Positions 16,661-25,757 of a stretch of 64,000 bases of DNA are shown here, piece by piece. Source of the stretch: Desulfoluna limicola (GTDB lineage Bacteria > Desulfobacterota > Desulfobacteria > Desulfobacterales > Desulfolunaceae); the NCBI RefSeq assembly GCF_021654575.1, contig NZ_AP024488.1, forward strand, positions 4,301,501 through 4,365,500, in the 5' to 3' direction. Positions within the stretch are counted from its first letter, which is position 1. The number at the start of each line of letters is the position of its first letter. Below the pieces are notes generated by a model that had not been told where the DNA came from, searched no databases, and worked only from the letters and a program-made list of their open reading frames with translations. The position numbers and the translations under genes are program-made.

Positions 16661-17254
16661 CTATAGATTGATGACCTTGTCGGCCACCTGAAGACTGGTG
16701 ATGATATCAAGCATGTTGGTGGTCACGCCTGCGCCCTTTTCCGCCATAAGGCCAAAGTGCTCCAGGCAGGTACCGCACACCAGCAGGCTGACGCCTTTCT
16801 CTTCAAGGGCCTTGAGCTCCGCCAGGGTGTCTGTGCCATGGCAGGCGAGCTTCACCCCTTCATTGACCATCACGACGCGCCAGAGGCTGTCGCCCATCTC
16901 AGGCAGGGTTTTGAGAAAGTTCAGCATCAGCTTGTGCCCAAGCTCCAGATCGCCGGTACCGATGGTGTTGTGGGTGATCATCACCGCCACGGAGCCCGGG
17001 GCACTTTGGCTTTCGGTTGCACCGGCAGCGCTTGAGGCGTCGGTACGCTGCCCCGAAACGAAGTACAGAGAACCGTCCCCTTTATATGAGGTTGCAAACC
17101 CCTGCCCCTCAAGAAAGCGGGTCACATTTTCTGCCGCCGCAAGGTTATCCACCTCCACGGAAAGCTCAAGGCAATCGACCGTCTCTTCCAGAAATGCCTT
17201 GGTACGAATCACAGGCTGGGGGCATGCCAACCCTTTAAAATCAAGATTTTCCAT
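16661..17254 (-). CDS. yedF: Selenium-metabolism type sulfurtransferase-like protein YedF
   Basis: A 197-residue two-domain protein: an N-terminal TusA/SirA-like domain with the CPxP motif (GLACPQPVIRTK, Cys11) and a C-terminal DsrE-like domain that contains LLVCGTCLEHFG. This domain order is that of the YedF proteins tied to selenium metabolism in anaerobes. It probably handles persulfide or selenium transfer. GAGGAA precedes the ATG. No selD, selA or selB is seen in the window. Confidence 0.87.
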   Translation of the reverse strand: MENLDFKGLACPQPVIRTKAFLEETVDCLELSVEVDNLAAAENVTRFLEGQGFATSYKGDGSLYFVSGQRTDASSAAGATESQSAPGSVAVMITHNTIGTGDLELGHKLMLNFLKTLPEMGDSLWRVVMVNEGVKLACHGTDTLAELKALEEKGVSLLVCGTCLEHFGLMAEKGAGVTTNMLDIITSLQVADKVINL

Positions 17255-17824
17255 TTTATTCCTCGTGGCTGTGCGAAAAGTCAGGTGGGTTTCTCTGAGC
17301 GCCGTACCCCGAATTTGAGCCGACTTCTTGCACGCAAGATTTCATTCAACGTCATTCAGACGTGTCTGTTTCTCATCAAGGGAGCCTGTTCCCCACCCCC
17401 CGTGCGCCCTTGCATGCGCCAAAACGGCGTCAGGGCGCCCATAAACTCATCACTGAATAATCACCACGGGGCAGATGGCTGTCCAATTGTTTTTATCGAT
17501 ACAAACCCGCCTTTCCATAGGGTTCTTGCGACATGAATCGCCAGAGTTTTTTGGTGACAGGGGCAAATTGATGGGTGTATATATCACACAACCGTCCAGG
17601 ATAATCCTGAAAAGACGGAGGGGACGTTTTGATAGCCTCAAAAAAAACGACGGGCACACAGTGGGACACCCGACGTGGAGCTATCGATGGCGGCATCAAG
17701 GCAGCATGATGCCGCACAGCGTCGTTGTGAGCGCATTGATGTTGACTCGTCCGGTCTACCGCCCTGTCGGTTTACACGTCAACTTAATAACCCATTGCAT
17801 CATGCTTCCAGGAGGTGACCTGCC
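17255..17824. other. Intergenic region without recognisable gene
   Basis: Open frames here (for example 17475-17828 on the plus strand) have no family resemblance and no ribosome-binding site. It separates divergent genes and must hold both promoters; no clear -35/-10 pair was identified. Confidence 0.5.
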
Positions 17825-18763
17825 ATGAGACCCCTTGCGTTGTTCGCATTTATTGCGATCCTCCTCGGGTGTTTTGCCTGCAGCACCGGAGGGAAGGCGC
17901 CGACACCCACGAACCGGTTTTACACCGATGGGGCCCGTGCCCTCACTGCCGGTGACCAGCTTGCAACCAGAGGGTGCACGCAAGGAGCCGTGGAGAATTA
18001 CTTCAAGGCCGTGGAACTCTTCACTCTGTCCGATGATCAAGGGGCCCTGGCCACCTGCTTCAACAACATCGGCACCCTCTACCTGGGCGCCGGAAAAAGC
18101 GCCGATGCCCTCCACTACTATACCGAAGCCCTTGAACTGCACACCCGAAACGGCAGCCTCGAAGGCAAAGTACGCGTCCTGACAAACAGGGCCGCAGCCC
18201 ACCTGGCTGAAGACTCCCCGGACAAGGCAGAAGAAGACCTGACCCAAGCCGAGAGCCTTTCCGCCCAGGGGGAGCTCTCCTGGCCACAGACCCGTATTGC
18301 CCAGGCCAACCTCAGGCTGCACAAGGGGGAGGCCCAAGAGGCCCTGAACCGTCTGCTGGAGGTGGACGCGTCCCTTACCGCTCCTGAAGAGGCCCTTTCC
18401 GCATCCCTTCACTTTGCCCTCGGGCGGGGTTACTTTGCCCTCACGCGCTATGAGGATGCCCTCGGTCACTTTTCCAGGGCCCTTACCGTGGACCGAAAAC
18501 GTGGCGCCCTTCGCCTCATGGTCACGGACTTGAGGGAAATGGGCCGCACCCTCACGGCCATGGAGCAACCAAGCGAAGCGGCCTGGCATCTTGAAAGGGG
18601 CCTTCGTATTTCAGCCCTCCTGGGGGCGGAAACCGAACACAAAGACCTGCAGAACATGTTAAACAACCTCACCGACGCAGCAGAGGGGGCCCCTTCTGCT
18701 GTCACCGGTTACTTTCTGGAGCGTTGGGCTAACGGCGAAAGCTTTGCCGCCCCCTGCAACTAA
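17825..18763 (+). CDS. TPR-repeat lipoprotein
   Basis: A 312-residue protein with a lipoprotein signal peptide (lipid attachment probably at Cys16 in ILLGC; Cys19 is also possible). Tetratricopeptide-like helical pairs run from about residue 40 to 280, for example CFNNIGTLYLGAGKSADALH and LHFALGRGYFALTRYEDALG. TPR arrays are protein-protein scaffolds, and here it would sit on an envelope membrane facing the periplasm. GGAGGTGACC lies upstream of the ATG. The TraB-family gene follows within about 50 bp. Confidence 0.8.
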   Translation: MRPLALFAFIAILLGCFACSTGGKAPTPTNRFYTDGARALTAGDQLATRGCTQGAVENYFKAVELFTLSDDQGALATCFNNIGTLYLGAGKSADALHYYTEALELHTRNGSLEGKVRVLTNRAAAHLAEDSPDKAEEDLTQAESLSAQGELSWPQTRIAQANLRLHKGEAQEALNRLLEVDASLTAPEEALSASLHFALGRGYFALTRYEDALGHFSRALTVDRKRGALRLMVTDLREMGRTLTAMEQPSEAAWHLERGLRISALLGAETEHKDLQNMLNNLTDAAEGAPSAVTGYFLERWANGESFAAPCN

Positions 18764-18811
18764 ATCAATCACCTCGTGCATACCACGAGTAACCGACAAC
18801 GGATACATCAC

Positions 18812-19990
18812 ATGGAACAAACCCAGAGCGACAACGAGATGGTCAAGCGCCTGACGCGCGACGGCAAAGAGTACATCATTATCGGCACCGCCCACGTGTC
18901 ACGGGAGAGCGCAGAGCTCGTGGAGCGCCTCATCGAGGAGGAGGTCCCGGACACCGTCTGTGTGGAACTCTGCCAGGCACGGTACCAGTCCATGATGGAC
19001 AGCGACTCATGGCGCAACATGGACATCGTCAAGGTAATCCGGGAAAAGAAATCCTTTCTCCTGCTGGCCAACCTGCTCCTGGCTTCATTCCAGAAAAAAG
19101 TGGCCGACAAATTTGATATCCGCCCGGGTGAAGAGATGATCCGCGCCGTGGCCAAAGCCGATGAGGTTGACGCCGAGATAGTCCTTGCCGACCGAAATGT
19201 CCAGACCACCCTTTCAAGGGCATGGCGTTCCATGGGCTTCTTCAAAAAGGTCTCTCTTCTCTTTCAGATGGTCCTCTCCGTGGGCAGCGCTGACGACATC
19301 GAAGAAGAGGAGATCGAAAAGCTCAAGAACCAGGATATGCTGGAGAGCGTTCTGGAGGATGTGGGCAAGTCCCACCCCGCCCTTCGACAGATCCTCATCG
19401 ACGAGCGAGACCGCTACCTCGCCCACAAGATCCGAAACGCCCAGGGCGAGAAAATCGTGGCCGTCGTGGGTGCCGGGCACCTCCCCGGTATCCTGCGATA
19501 CTTCGACAACACCATCGACATCGCCGAACTCGATGAGATCCCCCCCCCGGGAAAGGCGGGTAAAATCATCACCTGGGGCCTGCCCCTCATGGTCACCGCC
19601 CTCATCATCTACGGGTTTACCAGCGGAGGCGCCCAGGCGGGTGCGGGCATGATGGGCTGGTGGATCGCCGCCAACGGCATTCTCGCAGGCATCGGAGCCA
19701 TCATCGCCTTCGGTCACCCCGCCACCATCGCCTCGGCTGTGATCGCCGCACCCCTGACCTCCCTGAACCCCATGGTCGCCGCCGGTTGGGTCTCCGGCCT
19801 CACCGAAGCCTTTGTGCGCAAACCCAAGGTCAAAGACTTCGAAAGCCTGGGAGACGATATCCTCTCCGTCAAGGGCTTCTGGCGCAACAAAGTCACCCGT
19901 GTTCTCCTCGTCGTGGTCTTCACCAACCTCGGCAGCACCCTCGGCACCGCCGTTGCCCTGCCCATGATGGCCCGTATCCTGAACGGATAA
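18812..19990 (+). CDS. TraB/PrgY-family membrane protein
   Basis: 392 residues from the ATG at 18812 (an in-frame ATG at 18776 would add 12). The N-terminal half has the TraB signature (IIIGTAHVSRESAELV, then VCVELCQARY, and later VAVVGAGHLPGI), a fold related to Tiki/EreA-type metal-dependent proteins. The C-terminal half has about four to five hydrophobic segments from residue 245. PrgY in enterococci limits a peptide pheromone, but a pheromone role is not implied here. It follows the TPR lipoprotein closely and may share its transcript. Confidence 0.85.
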   Translation: MEQTQSDNEMVKRLTRDGKEYIIIGTAHVSRESAELVERLIEEEVPDTVCVELCQARYQSMMDSDSWRNMDIVKVIREKKSFLLLANLLLASFQKKVADKFDIRPGEEMIRAVAKADEVDAEIVLADRNVQTTLSRAWRSMGFFKKVSLLFQMVLSVGSADDIEEEEIEKLKNQDMLESVLEDVGKSHPALRQILIDERDRYLAHKIRNAQGEKIVAVVGAGHLPGILRYFDNTIDIAELDEIPPPGKAGKIITWGLPLMVTALIIYGFTSGGAQAGAGMMGWWIAANGILAGIGAIIAFGHPATIASAVIAAPLTSLNPMVAAGWVSGLTEAFVRKPKVKDFESLGDDILSVKGFWRNKVTRVLLVVVFTNLGSTLGTAVALPMMARILNG

Positions 19991-20003
19991 AAGGGAAAAA
20001 CAG

Positions 20004-20102
20004 GCCTCCGGCGGCGAGGTGTGCCACCTCGAAAGCGGGTTGCGAATGCTCCCGGCCTTCGAGCCTCAGGCCGATCGCATTCGCTGATGGGCTGCGCCCC
20101 TG
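20004..20102. repeat. Modular palindromic element, copy 7
   Basis: GCCTCCGGCGG, stem GAGGTG-TGC-CACCTC, AAAGCGGGTT, hairpin with loop TTCGAGCCTCA (20042-20084), then GATGGGCTGCGCCCC. It lies 14 bp after the TraB-family stop. Confidence 0.8.
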
Positions 20103-20190
20103 AACAACGCCTGACGTGGGACACTTTAAAATCAGGCTGAGTGCCATCAAAGGTTTGAAGTAATAAGGTATAAAACGCGTCTTGCGAAAA

Positions 20191-20230
20191 AAAAGGCCTC
20201 GCCGATGAGAATCATCGACGTGGCCTTTTT
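20191..20230. terminator. Bidirectional rho-independent terminator
   Basis: AAAAGGCC and GGCCTTTT frame an inner stem CGATGA-GAA-TCATCG. A-run and T-run lie at the two ends. It lies between the TraB-family gene and purN, which converge. Confidence 0.85.
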
Positions 20231-20406
20231 CTGTTTCAAACAAATGGTTCCAGGCATGGGGACTTTGCCAGAGAGGAGACACTGTACTGGTTTATAATGG
20301 AACGGGACTCCAGAAATACTGAGATTAAAGCCGATTCCGTCTAAACGACAACACCGATTCAACAGCTCCCGGGGCTTGTGGCAACAGTTGCACAATCCCC
20401 AGCATT

Positions 20407-20516
20407 GGAGGCGGGCGCAGCCCGCGGCGAACGCCCCTGCGCGTTGCCCTGGGGAACGAAGGGCAACGCGCAAGGGCTATCAGCTTTCGAGGTGGCTCCA
20501 CCCCACCGCCGGAGGC
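20407..20516. repeat. Modular palindromic element, copy 8
   Basis: GCGGGC-GCA-GCCCGC (20411-20425), then a perfect 12-bp hairpin TGCGCGTTGCCC / GGGCAACGCGCA with loop TGGGGAACGAA (20438-20472), then CAGCTTTCGAGGTGG and the end CCGCCGGAGGC. The arm sequence is unlike other copies while the loop is shared. It lies 24 bp from the purN stop. Confidence 0.85.
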
Positions 20517-20539
20517 AACGCTTTTTGCTTTTCGCCAGC

Positions 20540-21307
20540 TTACTCGCCTGGCAGGACATTCACGACCCGGGTTCCTTCACGTTCCACAACGTTGAGGCGG
20601 CCTTCGGCGTAGAGCTGGATGCATTCGGGGAAGAGGCGCCACTCTTCGGCCAGGCCCTTTTTCTTCACGGCATCCAGATCGTCTTCGGGGAGGATGGCGA
20701 AACTGTGCTGCCCGATGATGGGGCCGGAGTCTTCGCCATAATCCACGAAGTGCACGGTGCACCCCCCGACTTTGCAGCCGTATCGAAAGGTATCGCCGTA
20801 GCCGTCGGTGCCGGGAAAGGCGGGAAGAAGGGCGGGGTGGATGTTCATGATGCGGGGCAGGGTGGAACCTGCGTTGAGGCCATCGATGAAGTAAGGGGTG
20901 AACACCCTCATAAAACCCGCCAGAACAAGAAGGTCTATTTTGTAAGGGGCCAGCCTGGCCAGCAGGTCCGCTTCGGCCAGGGCGCGTTTTTCGAAAAAGG
21001 CCTTCAGGGTCTCGGGATCGGCATCTTTCAGGAGGCTCTGCTTTGCAGCCACCTCCTCCAGCGAAAAGTCACCGGGGAGTGGGGCCCCGTCCTTCCGGCT
21101 TGCAAAAAGGGCGCTATAATCTGTAACAAAGGTTGGAATCCCCGCCTTTTCGGCCCGAGCCAACCCGCCGGCCCCGGGGTTATCCGCTCCCACACAGGCA
21201 ATCTCCACGTCCAGAGCGCCAACGTTTACGGCATCGATAATGGCCTGGAGATTGGATCCTCCCCCAGAGACCAGCACGCCGATTTTTATCGTTTCTTTCC
21301 CGTCCAT
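20540..21307 (-). CDS. purN: Phosphoribosylglycinamide formyltransferase
   Basis: A 255-residue GAR transformylase of purine synthesis using 10-formyltetrahydrofolate. IKIGVLVSGGGSNLQAII is the nucleotide-binding start; MNIHPALLPAFPG carries the catalytic Asn and His, and HFVDYGEDSGPIIGQ the catalytic Asp. It is longer than E. coli PurN (212 residues) because of an insert around residues 60-100. AAAAAGGAG supports the start at 21307 rather than the upstream in-frame ATG at 21358. No other pur gene is adjacent. Confidence 0.95.
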   Translation of the reverse strand: MDGKETIKIGVLVSGGGSNLQAIIDAVNVGALDVEIACVGADNPGAGGLARAEKAGIPTFVTDYSALFASRKDGAPLPGDFSLEEVAAKQSLLKDADPETLKAFFEKRALAEADLLARLAPYKIDLLVLAGFMRVFTPYFIDGLNAGSTLPRIMNIHPALLPAFPGTDGYGDTFRYGCKVGGCTVHFVDYGEDSGPIIGQHSFAILPEDDLDAVKKKGLAEEWRLFPECIQLYAEGRLNVVEREGTRVVNVLPGE

Positions 21308-21509
21308 CCGACTCCTTTTTGAGACCAACCCAGGCGGTGCAATCCCCCCATGGGTCACCCCTGGTAATTATATGTCATCCTGCATGTTTTCTTTTGACCG
21401 GTCACCGGCATTTCACTATACTTTGTTCCCTAAAGGTTAAAACAGGCCCGGCGATTTGTCCCCGGATCCTACGTCAGCAGTCCACGTGACAACTATCCGG
21501 GAGTGATGG

Positions 21510-22721
21510 ATGGATACCCATATTGCACGGCAGCCGATCTTCAATGATCAAAAGCAAGTCTTCGGTTATGAGCTTCTCTTTCGAAACGGCCTGAACAACG
21601 CTATGCCCGACGACATCGATGGAGACACGGCCACATCTCAGCTCCTCTCCAGCAGCTTCTTTACCATAGGCATCGACACCTTAACAAACGGAAAGTATGC
21701 CTTCATCAACTTCACCGAAAAACTCATAAACATCGGAATCCCCAACCTTTTCCCTTGGAAACAGACGGTCATAGAGGTCCTTGAGACCGTTCCCGCCACC
21801 CCCGAGGTGGTCCAGGCCCTTGCCTCTGCCCGACGCAAGGGATACACCGTGGCCCTGGATGATTTTGTCCTCAACGGCGCCTCCAGCCCTTTTCTTGACG
21901 TCGCCGACATCATCAAGGTGGATCTTCTCGACACCCCCTTTGACAAGGTAGAGGAGTTGGCCGCTGCCGCCGAAAAAAAAGGGATCACCCTCCTGGCCGA
22001 AAAGGTGGAAACCGAAGAGATGTTCCGCCGAGCGACAAAGCTCGGATTCACACTCTTTCAAGGCTACTTTTTCTGCAAACCAGAAATCATCTCCGGAAAA
22101 GAGATCCCTGCTGCCAGCGTCACCCTGTTGAAACTGGTGGCAGAGATGAATCGGCCCGATATAGATTTTGGTACCATCGAACGCCTCGTGGCCAAAGATG
22201 TGGCCATCGTTTACAAGCTCCTCTCCCACCTCAACAGCGCATGGTACGGCCTGAGATCACCGGTATCCTCCCTTAAGGAGGCCCTTCGGATGCTGGGGCT
22301 GGATGAGATCCGGCGCCTCATCGGCTTGATCGTCATGGGCAAGATTGCCTCCAACTCACCCGAGGAACTGCTGCGCACCTCTGCCGTCCGAGGGCGCCTG
22401 TGCGAGCTGGCAGTTCAGAGCTCCGGTATGGACACCGAGCCGTCGGAACTCTTTACCATGGGCATCTTCTCACTGATTGACACCATCTTAAGCCGCCCCA
22501 TGGAAGAGGTGCTCGGCCACCTGCCCCTCTCTTCGGCGACCGTCACGGCCCTCACCGAAGGGACAGGTCCCCAGGCGCCTTTCCTCAAATTTGCACGGGC
22601 TTTTGAGCAGGGGCTGTGGGTTGAAATGACCGAGGCGGCCCGGACCATCAACCTTCCGGAAAATCAGATCGGGGGCATTATCATCGACACATTGACCTGG
22701 AACCGAACCCTGCCCACTTAG
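21510..22721 (+). CDS. EAL-HDOD signalling protein (YuxH/CdgJ type)
   Basis: A 403-residue protein with an N-terminal EAL-like domain (1-200) starting IARQPIFNDQKQVFGYELLFR and a C-terminal HDOD domain (about 200-395, with LLKLVAEMNRPDIDF and LSHLNSAWYGLRSP). The EAL motif is ELL, the expected metal and general-base residues are changed, and this class is generally inactive as a phosphodiesterase. Related proteins act in motility and c-di-GMP networks. GGGAGTG lies before the ATG. An imperfect hairpin (22729-22760) follows the stop. Confidence 0.9.
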   Translation: MDTHIARQPIFNDQKQVFGYELLFRNGLNNAMPDDIDGDTATSQLLSSSFFTIGIDTLTNGKYAFINFTEKLINIGIPNLFPWKQTVIEVLETVPATPEVVQALASARRKGYTVALDDFVLNGASSPFLDVADIIKVDLLDTPFDKVEELAAAAEKKGITLLAEKVETEEMFRRATKLGFTLFQGYFFCKPEIISGKEIPAASVTLLKLVAEMNRPDIDFGTIERLVAKDVAIVYKLLSHLNSAWYGLRSPVSSLKEALRMLGLDEIRRLIGLIVMGKIASNSPEELLRTSAVRGRLCELAVQSSGMDTEPSELFTMGIFSLIDTILSRPMEEVLGHLPLSSATVTALTEGTGPQAPFLKFARAFEQGLWVEMTEAARTINLPENQIGGIIIDTLTWNRTLPT

Positions 22722-22728
22722 AAACGGA

Positions 22729-22760
22729 CATCGCCTCCGGCAGAGCGGCCGAAGGCGATG
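22729..22760. terminator. Hairpin after the EAL-HDOD gene
   Basis: CATCGCCTCCGGC pairs with GCCGAAGGCGATG around a short loop. It contains the GCCTCCGGC end of the repeat family, so it may be an element remnant serving as a 3' hairpin. It has no U-run. Confidence 0.45.
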
Positions 22761-23078
22761 TTGACCTGAACCGCGCCATCTTTTCCGCGCCCTCAGAAGC
22801 TTTGACCAGCAAGCGACCTGACGGAGACAGCTTCTTGGATCGATTTATCCCAAGGACGTACATTGCCCGACACGTAATAAAGATTAAGTGGACTCAAAAA
22901 TAGCGCCATCGTGCGCCGAATTCTCCGGAGCCCGCAACAGCCCTTCCACATTCCACCGAAAGGGGCTATAATAATTCGCATTAATCTCTCAACCCCCGGC
23001 CCTTCAGGCCGGCTCCCCACCCTCCGATGGACTGTGGGATCACACGCCCCGATCCCGTTGATTCCCAGAGGGGGCCAC

Positions 23079-23107
23079 TTGACAAGCCCACGAAGCGTAA
23101 ATATATT
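23079..23107 (+). promoter_or_regulatory. Sigma-70 type promoter of trxA
   Basis: TTGACA (23079-23084), a 17-bp spacer, then TATATT (23102-23107). This is near consensus and ends 56 bp before the trxA ATG. Confidence 0.75.
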
Positions 23108-23163
23108 TCAACGCGAAGAAAATCATTAAAAAAGCAAACCATATCAAGCAAAGGAAAACGATC

Positions 23164-23490
23164 ATGGCTGAAGGTATTCTCGATATTACAGATGACACAT
23201 TTGAAACTGAAGTTATGAACGCCGACCTCCCCGTTGTTGTGGATTTCTGGGCCCCCTGGTGCGGCCCCTGCCGTGCCATCGGCCCCATCATTGAAGAGCT
23301 CTCCGGCACTTACAACGGCAAGGTCAAATTCGTAAAATGCAACGTTGACGACAACCCCCTCTCCCCCAGCCGCTATGAAGTGCGTGCCATTCCCACCCTG
23401 CTCTTCGTCAAGGGGGGGGAAATTGTGGACACCATCACCGGCATGACGGCCAAGGCAAAGCTGGAAGAGACCATCGGCAAACTTATTTAA
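23164..23490 (+). CDS. trxA: Thioredoxin
   Basis: A 108-residue standard thioredoxin: WCGPC with Cys33 and Cys36, the conserved FWAPWCGPCR context, and the cis-proline loop AIPTLL. It reduces cytoplasmic disulfides and is recycled by the TrxB encoded downstream. It has its own promoter, and a terminator-like hairpin follows, so trxA may be expressed above trxB. Confidence 0.97.
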   Translation: MAEGILDITDDTFETEVMNADLPVVVDFWAPWCGPCRAIGPIIEELSGTYNGKVKFVKCNVDDNPLSPSRYEVRAIPTLLFVKGGEIVDTITGMTAKAKLEETIGKLI

Positions 23491-23519
23491 GATTGACCTG
23501 ATCACCGCGTAAAACATCA

Positions 23520-23563
23520 CTGATCACGGCCCCCCCAGGGCAACCGGGATCAGAGCTTTTTTT
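23520..23563 (+). terminator. Terminator after trxA
   Basis: The stem CTGATC(A)CGG / CCG(G)GATCAG encloses a C-rich loop and is followed by seven Ts. Confidence 0.6.
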
Positions 23564-23696
23564 GCACAGGTATCATACTGACGGAGCCGATCATTCGGAT
23601 CAGCGGCCCGGCAACCAGTCACCGCAAGGCACATGCCCGAAGGTGACGTGCAGGGCCGCACCGTCCTTTGCGCCCCGTCGATTCTGGATGGAAGAA

Positions 23697-24617
23697 ATGG
23701 CAGAGACCAACTACGACCTGATCATCATCGGCGGCGGCCCCGCCGGCCTCACCGCAGGCATGTACGCATCCCGGGCACGCCTCAACACGGTCCTGGTGGA
23801 GAAAGTCGCCACCGGCGGCCAGATTCTCATCACCGACTGGATTGAAAACTACCCCGGCTTTCCCGAAGGCATCAGCGGCCCTGACCTTTCAGACAAGATG
23901 CTCGAGCAGGCGCGACAGTTCGACCTGAAGTTTGAATACGGCGAAGTGGAAAAGGTGGAACTGGAAGGCGAATTAAAGTCCATCACCATCGGTGATAAAA
24001 CCCTGACCGCAAAAACAGTGATTATCGCCAGCGGCGCTTCTCCCCGAAGCCTTCATGTGGGTGAGGACAAATTCCACGGCAAGGGCGTCTCCTACTGCGC
24101 CACCTGCGACGCCCCCTTCTTCAGGGACAAGACCGTTGTGGCCGTTGGCGGAGGGGACACCGCGGTTCAGGAGAGCCTCTACCTCACCAAATTTGCCAAG
24201 AAGGTCTACCTCGTTCACCGGCGGGACCAGCTTCGGGCCGCCAAGATCCTCCAGGAACGGGCCCTGGCCAACGAAAAGATTGAAATGGTCTGGGACTCCG
24301 TGGTCACCGGCATGGACGGCCTCTTCGGCGTCGAAAACGTCACGGTAAAAAACGTAAAGACCGAAGAAGAGACCAAGATCGCCGCAGACGGCTGCTTTAT
24401 CTGGATCGGTATCCTGCCCAACACCGACTTCCTGGGCGACGCCCTGGACATGGATGAGTGGAAATTCATCAAAACCGATTCCAACATGGCCACCAACATC
24501 CCCGGCGTGTTTGCCGCCGGGGACGTCCGCAGCACCCCCTTGCGCCAGATCGCGACGGCAGTTGGCGACAGCGCCATTGCCGCCACCATGGCTGAACACT
24601 ATCTGGAAGGGCATTGA
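23697..24617 (+). CDS. trxB: Thioredoxin reductase
   Basis: A 306-residue FAD/NADPH flavoprotein. FAD-binding GGGPAGLT (12-19), redox CATC (Cys134 and Cys137), NADPH loop VGGGDTAVQ and the C-terminal GVFAAGDVR FAD site are all present. The start at 23697 gives the canonical N-terminus; an ATG at 23688 (three residues longer) is possible. bamD starts 4 bp after the stop. Confidence 0.97.
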   Translation: MAETNYDLIIIGGGPAGLTAGMYASRARLNTVLVEKVATGGQILITDWIENYPGFPEGISGPDLSDKMLEQARQFDLKFEYGEVEKVELEGELKSITIGDKTLTAKTVIIASGASPRSLHVGEDKFHGKGVSYCATCDAPFFRDKTVVAVGGGDTAVQESLYLTKFAKKVYLVHRRDQLRAAKILQERALANEKIEMVWDSVVTGMDGLFGVENVTVKNVKTEEETKIAADGCFIWIGILPNTDFLGDALDMDEWKFIKTDSNMATNIPGVFAAGDVRSTPLRQIATAVGDSAIAATMAEHYLEGH

Positions 24618-24621
24618 TCCC

Positions 24622-25284
24622 ATGAAGCGTTTGATCTCCTTTGCGCTCATCACCCTTGTTGCGCTCACCTTTCTCTCCTGCGGCCCCAAGAACAAGGAGG
24701 AGAAACTGGCCCCCGAACTGGCGGAAGATGCCAGGGTCCAGTTTGAAAAGGAACGCTACAAAGAGGCCATCGAAATCTACACCAAACTCAGGGATTGGTA
24801 CCCCTTTGACAAACTGGCCATTGAGGCGGAATACAATATCGCCGAGGCTCACTTCAAGATGGAAGAGTATGACGAGGCGGCCCTTGCCTACCAGGAGTTT
24901 GAAAAACTTCACCCCAGGCATGAGTCCATCGACTATATCATCCACCAACAGGCCCTTTGCTACTACAATCGCCTGGACACTGAAGACAGGGACCAGAGCA
25001 ATGCCCTCAAGGCGTTCTCCATCCTGACGCGCCTGGTCAAGCAATACCCGGACAGCAAGTACGTGGAAGATGCTGAAAAAGAGAAGAAGGACTGCCTCAA
25101 GAGCCTTGCTTCCCATGAGATGTATGTCGGACGTTTCTACTTCAAGTCCAAGAAGTACCAAAGCGCCCTTAACCGGTTTGAGACGGTTCTTGAAGCATAC
25201 TCCGGCCTTGGCTTTGACGCCGAAGCCAACGAGCTTGCCGGGAAGTCCCGTGAAAAGCTGGCTGAAGAGCCTGAGGCAAAATAG
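24622..25284 (+). CDS. bamD: Outer membrane assembly lipoprotein BamD
   Basis: A 220-residue lipoprotein with lipobox FLSC (Cys20) and tandem TPR units (RYKEAIEIYTKLRDWYPFD, EYDEAALAYQEFEKLHP and so on), of BamD/ComL length and pattern. It is part of the BAM complex that inserts beta-barrel proteins into the outer membrane, so the cell is diderm. It lies 4 bp behind trxB and is probably cotranscribed, an uncommon pairing. Confidence 0.93.
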   Translation: MKRLISFALITLVALTFLSCGPKNKEEKLAPELAEDARVQFEKERYKEAIEIYTKLRDWYPFDKLAIEAEYNIAEAHFKMEEYDEAALAYQEFEKLHPRHESIDYIIHQQALCYYNRLDTEDRDQSNALKAFSILTRLVKQYPDSKYVEDAEKEKKDCLKSLASHEMYVGRFYFKSKKYQSALNRFETVLEAYSGLGFDAEANELAGKSREKLAEEPEAK

Positions 25285-25328
25285 ATCAGGTATCCTTTTC
25301 CAAGGTGCCTGAGGCTATCTTACCAATG

Positions 25329-25358
25329 GAAGGGCGGGATCAGCCGTTCCTGCCCTTC
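25329..25358 (+). terminator. Probable terminator after bamD
   Basis: GAAGGGC (25329-25335) pairs with GCCCTTC (25352-25358), with extra pairing inside and a pyrimidine-rich tail. Confidence 0.5.
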
Positions 25359-25389
25359 TCTTCCGTTTGATTCGAAACGATAAAAAGGC

Positions 25390-25418
25390 TTTACACGGCC
25401 TGTCTTTTGTTTTATACA
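25390..25418 (+). promoter_or_regulatory. Promoter of rpmB
   Basis: TTTACA (25390-25395), a 17-bp spacer, then TATACA (25413-25418). This gives a leader of about 140 nt before the rpmB ATG. Confidence 0.6.
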
Positions 25419-25511
25419 GACTCGTTATTTTTTTACGTCACCTGACCAGCATTGACGGGTTCGTAAAAAAGAGCCGGTAAACCACTTGTGTCTTGCCGAA
25501 TGGATATCCGG

Positions 25512-25527
25512 CCTACCGGCCGTTTTT
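25512..25527 (+). promoter_or_regulatory. Leader hairpin with T-run upstream of rpmB
   Basis: CGGCC-TACC-GGCCG followed by TTTTTAC inside the predicted rpmB leader. It looks like a small attenuator or processing hairpin; autogenous control is only a guess. Confidence 0.35.
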
Positions 25528-25562
25528 ACAAAGCCATCAACGTGAAAAAAGGAGTGTTCAAC

Positions 25563-25757
25563 ATGTCCAAGATGTGTGAAATATGCGGCAAAAAGCCGAT
25601 GGTAGGGAACAACGTCAGCCACGCTCATAACGTCAACAAGCGTCGCTTCAACCCCAACCTTCAGAGCGTTCGTGCCATGAAAAATGGCGCCGTGAAGAAG
25701 ATGACCGTCTGCACCAGCTGCATCAAAGCAGGCAGCGTGGTAAAAGCCGCCAAGTAG
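25563..25757 (+). CDS. rpmB: 50S ribosomal protein L28
   Basis: A 64-residue protein, MSKMCEICGKKPMVGNNVSH then ANNVNKRRF-like context (here AHNVNKRRFNPNLQ). CEIC and CTSC form the zinc-binding version of L28, in contrast to zinc-free forms. AAAAGGAG lies before the ATG at 25563, so the longer in-frame ORF from 25488 is not used. Confidence 0.95.
   Translation: MSKMCEICGKKPMVGNNVSHAHNVNKRRFNPNLQSVRAMKNGAVKKMTVCTSCIKAGSVVKAAK

Noticed and set aside
17475..17828. 117-aa plus-strand ORF before the TPR lipoprotein
   Set aside because: No ribosome-binding site or domain, and it ends inside the start of the next gene.
20378..21322. 314-aa plus-strand ORF over purN
   Set aside because: Its first part is a translation of repeat copy 8 and the rest is antisense to purN.
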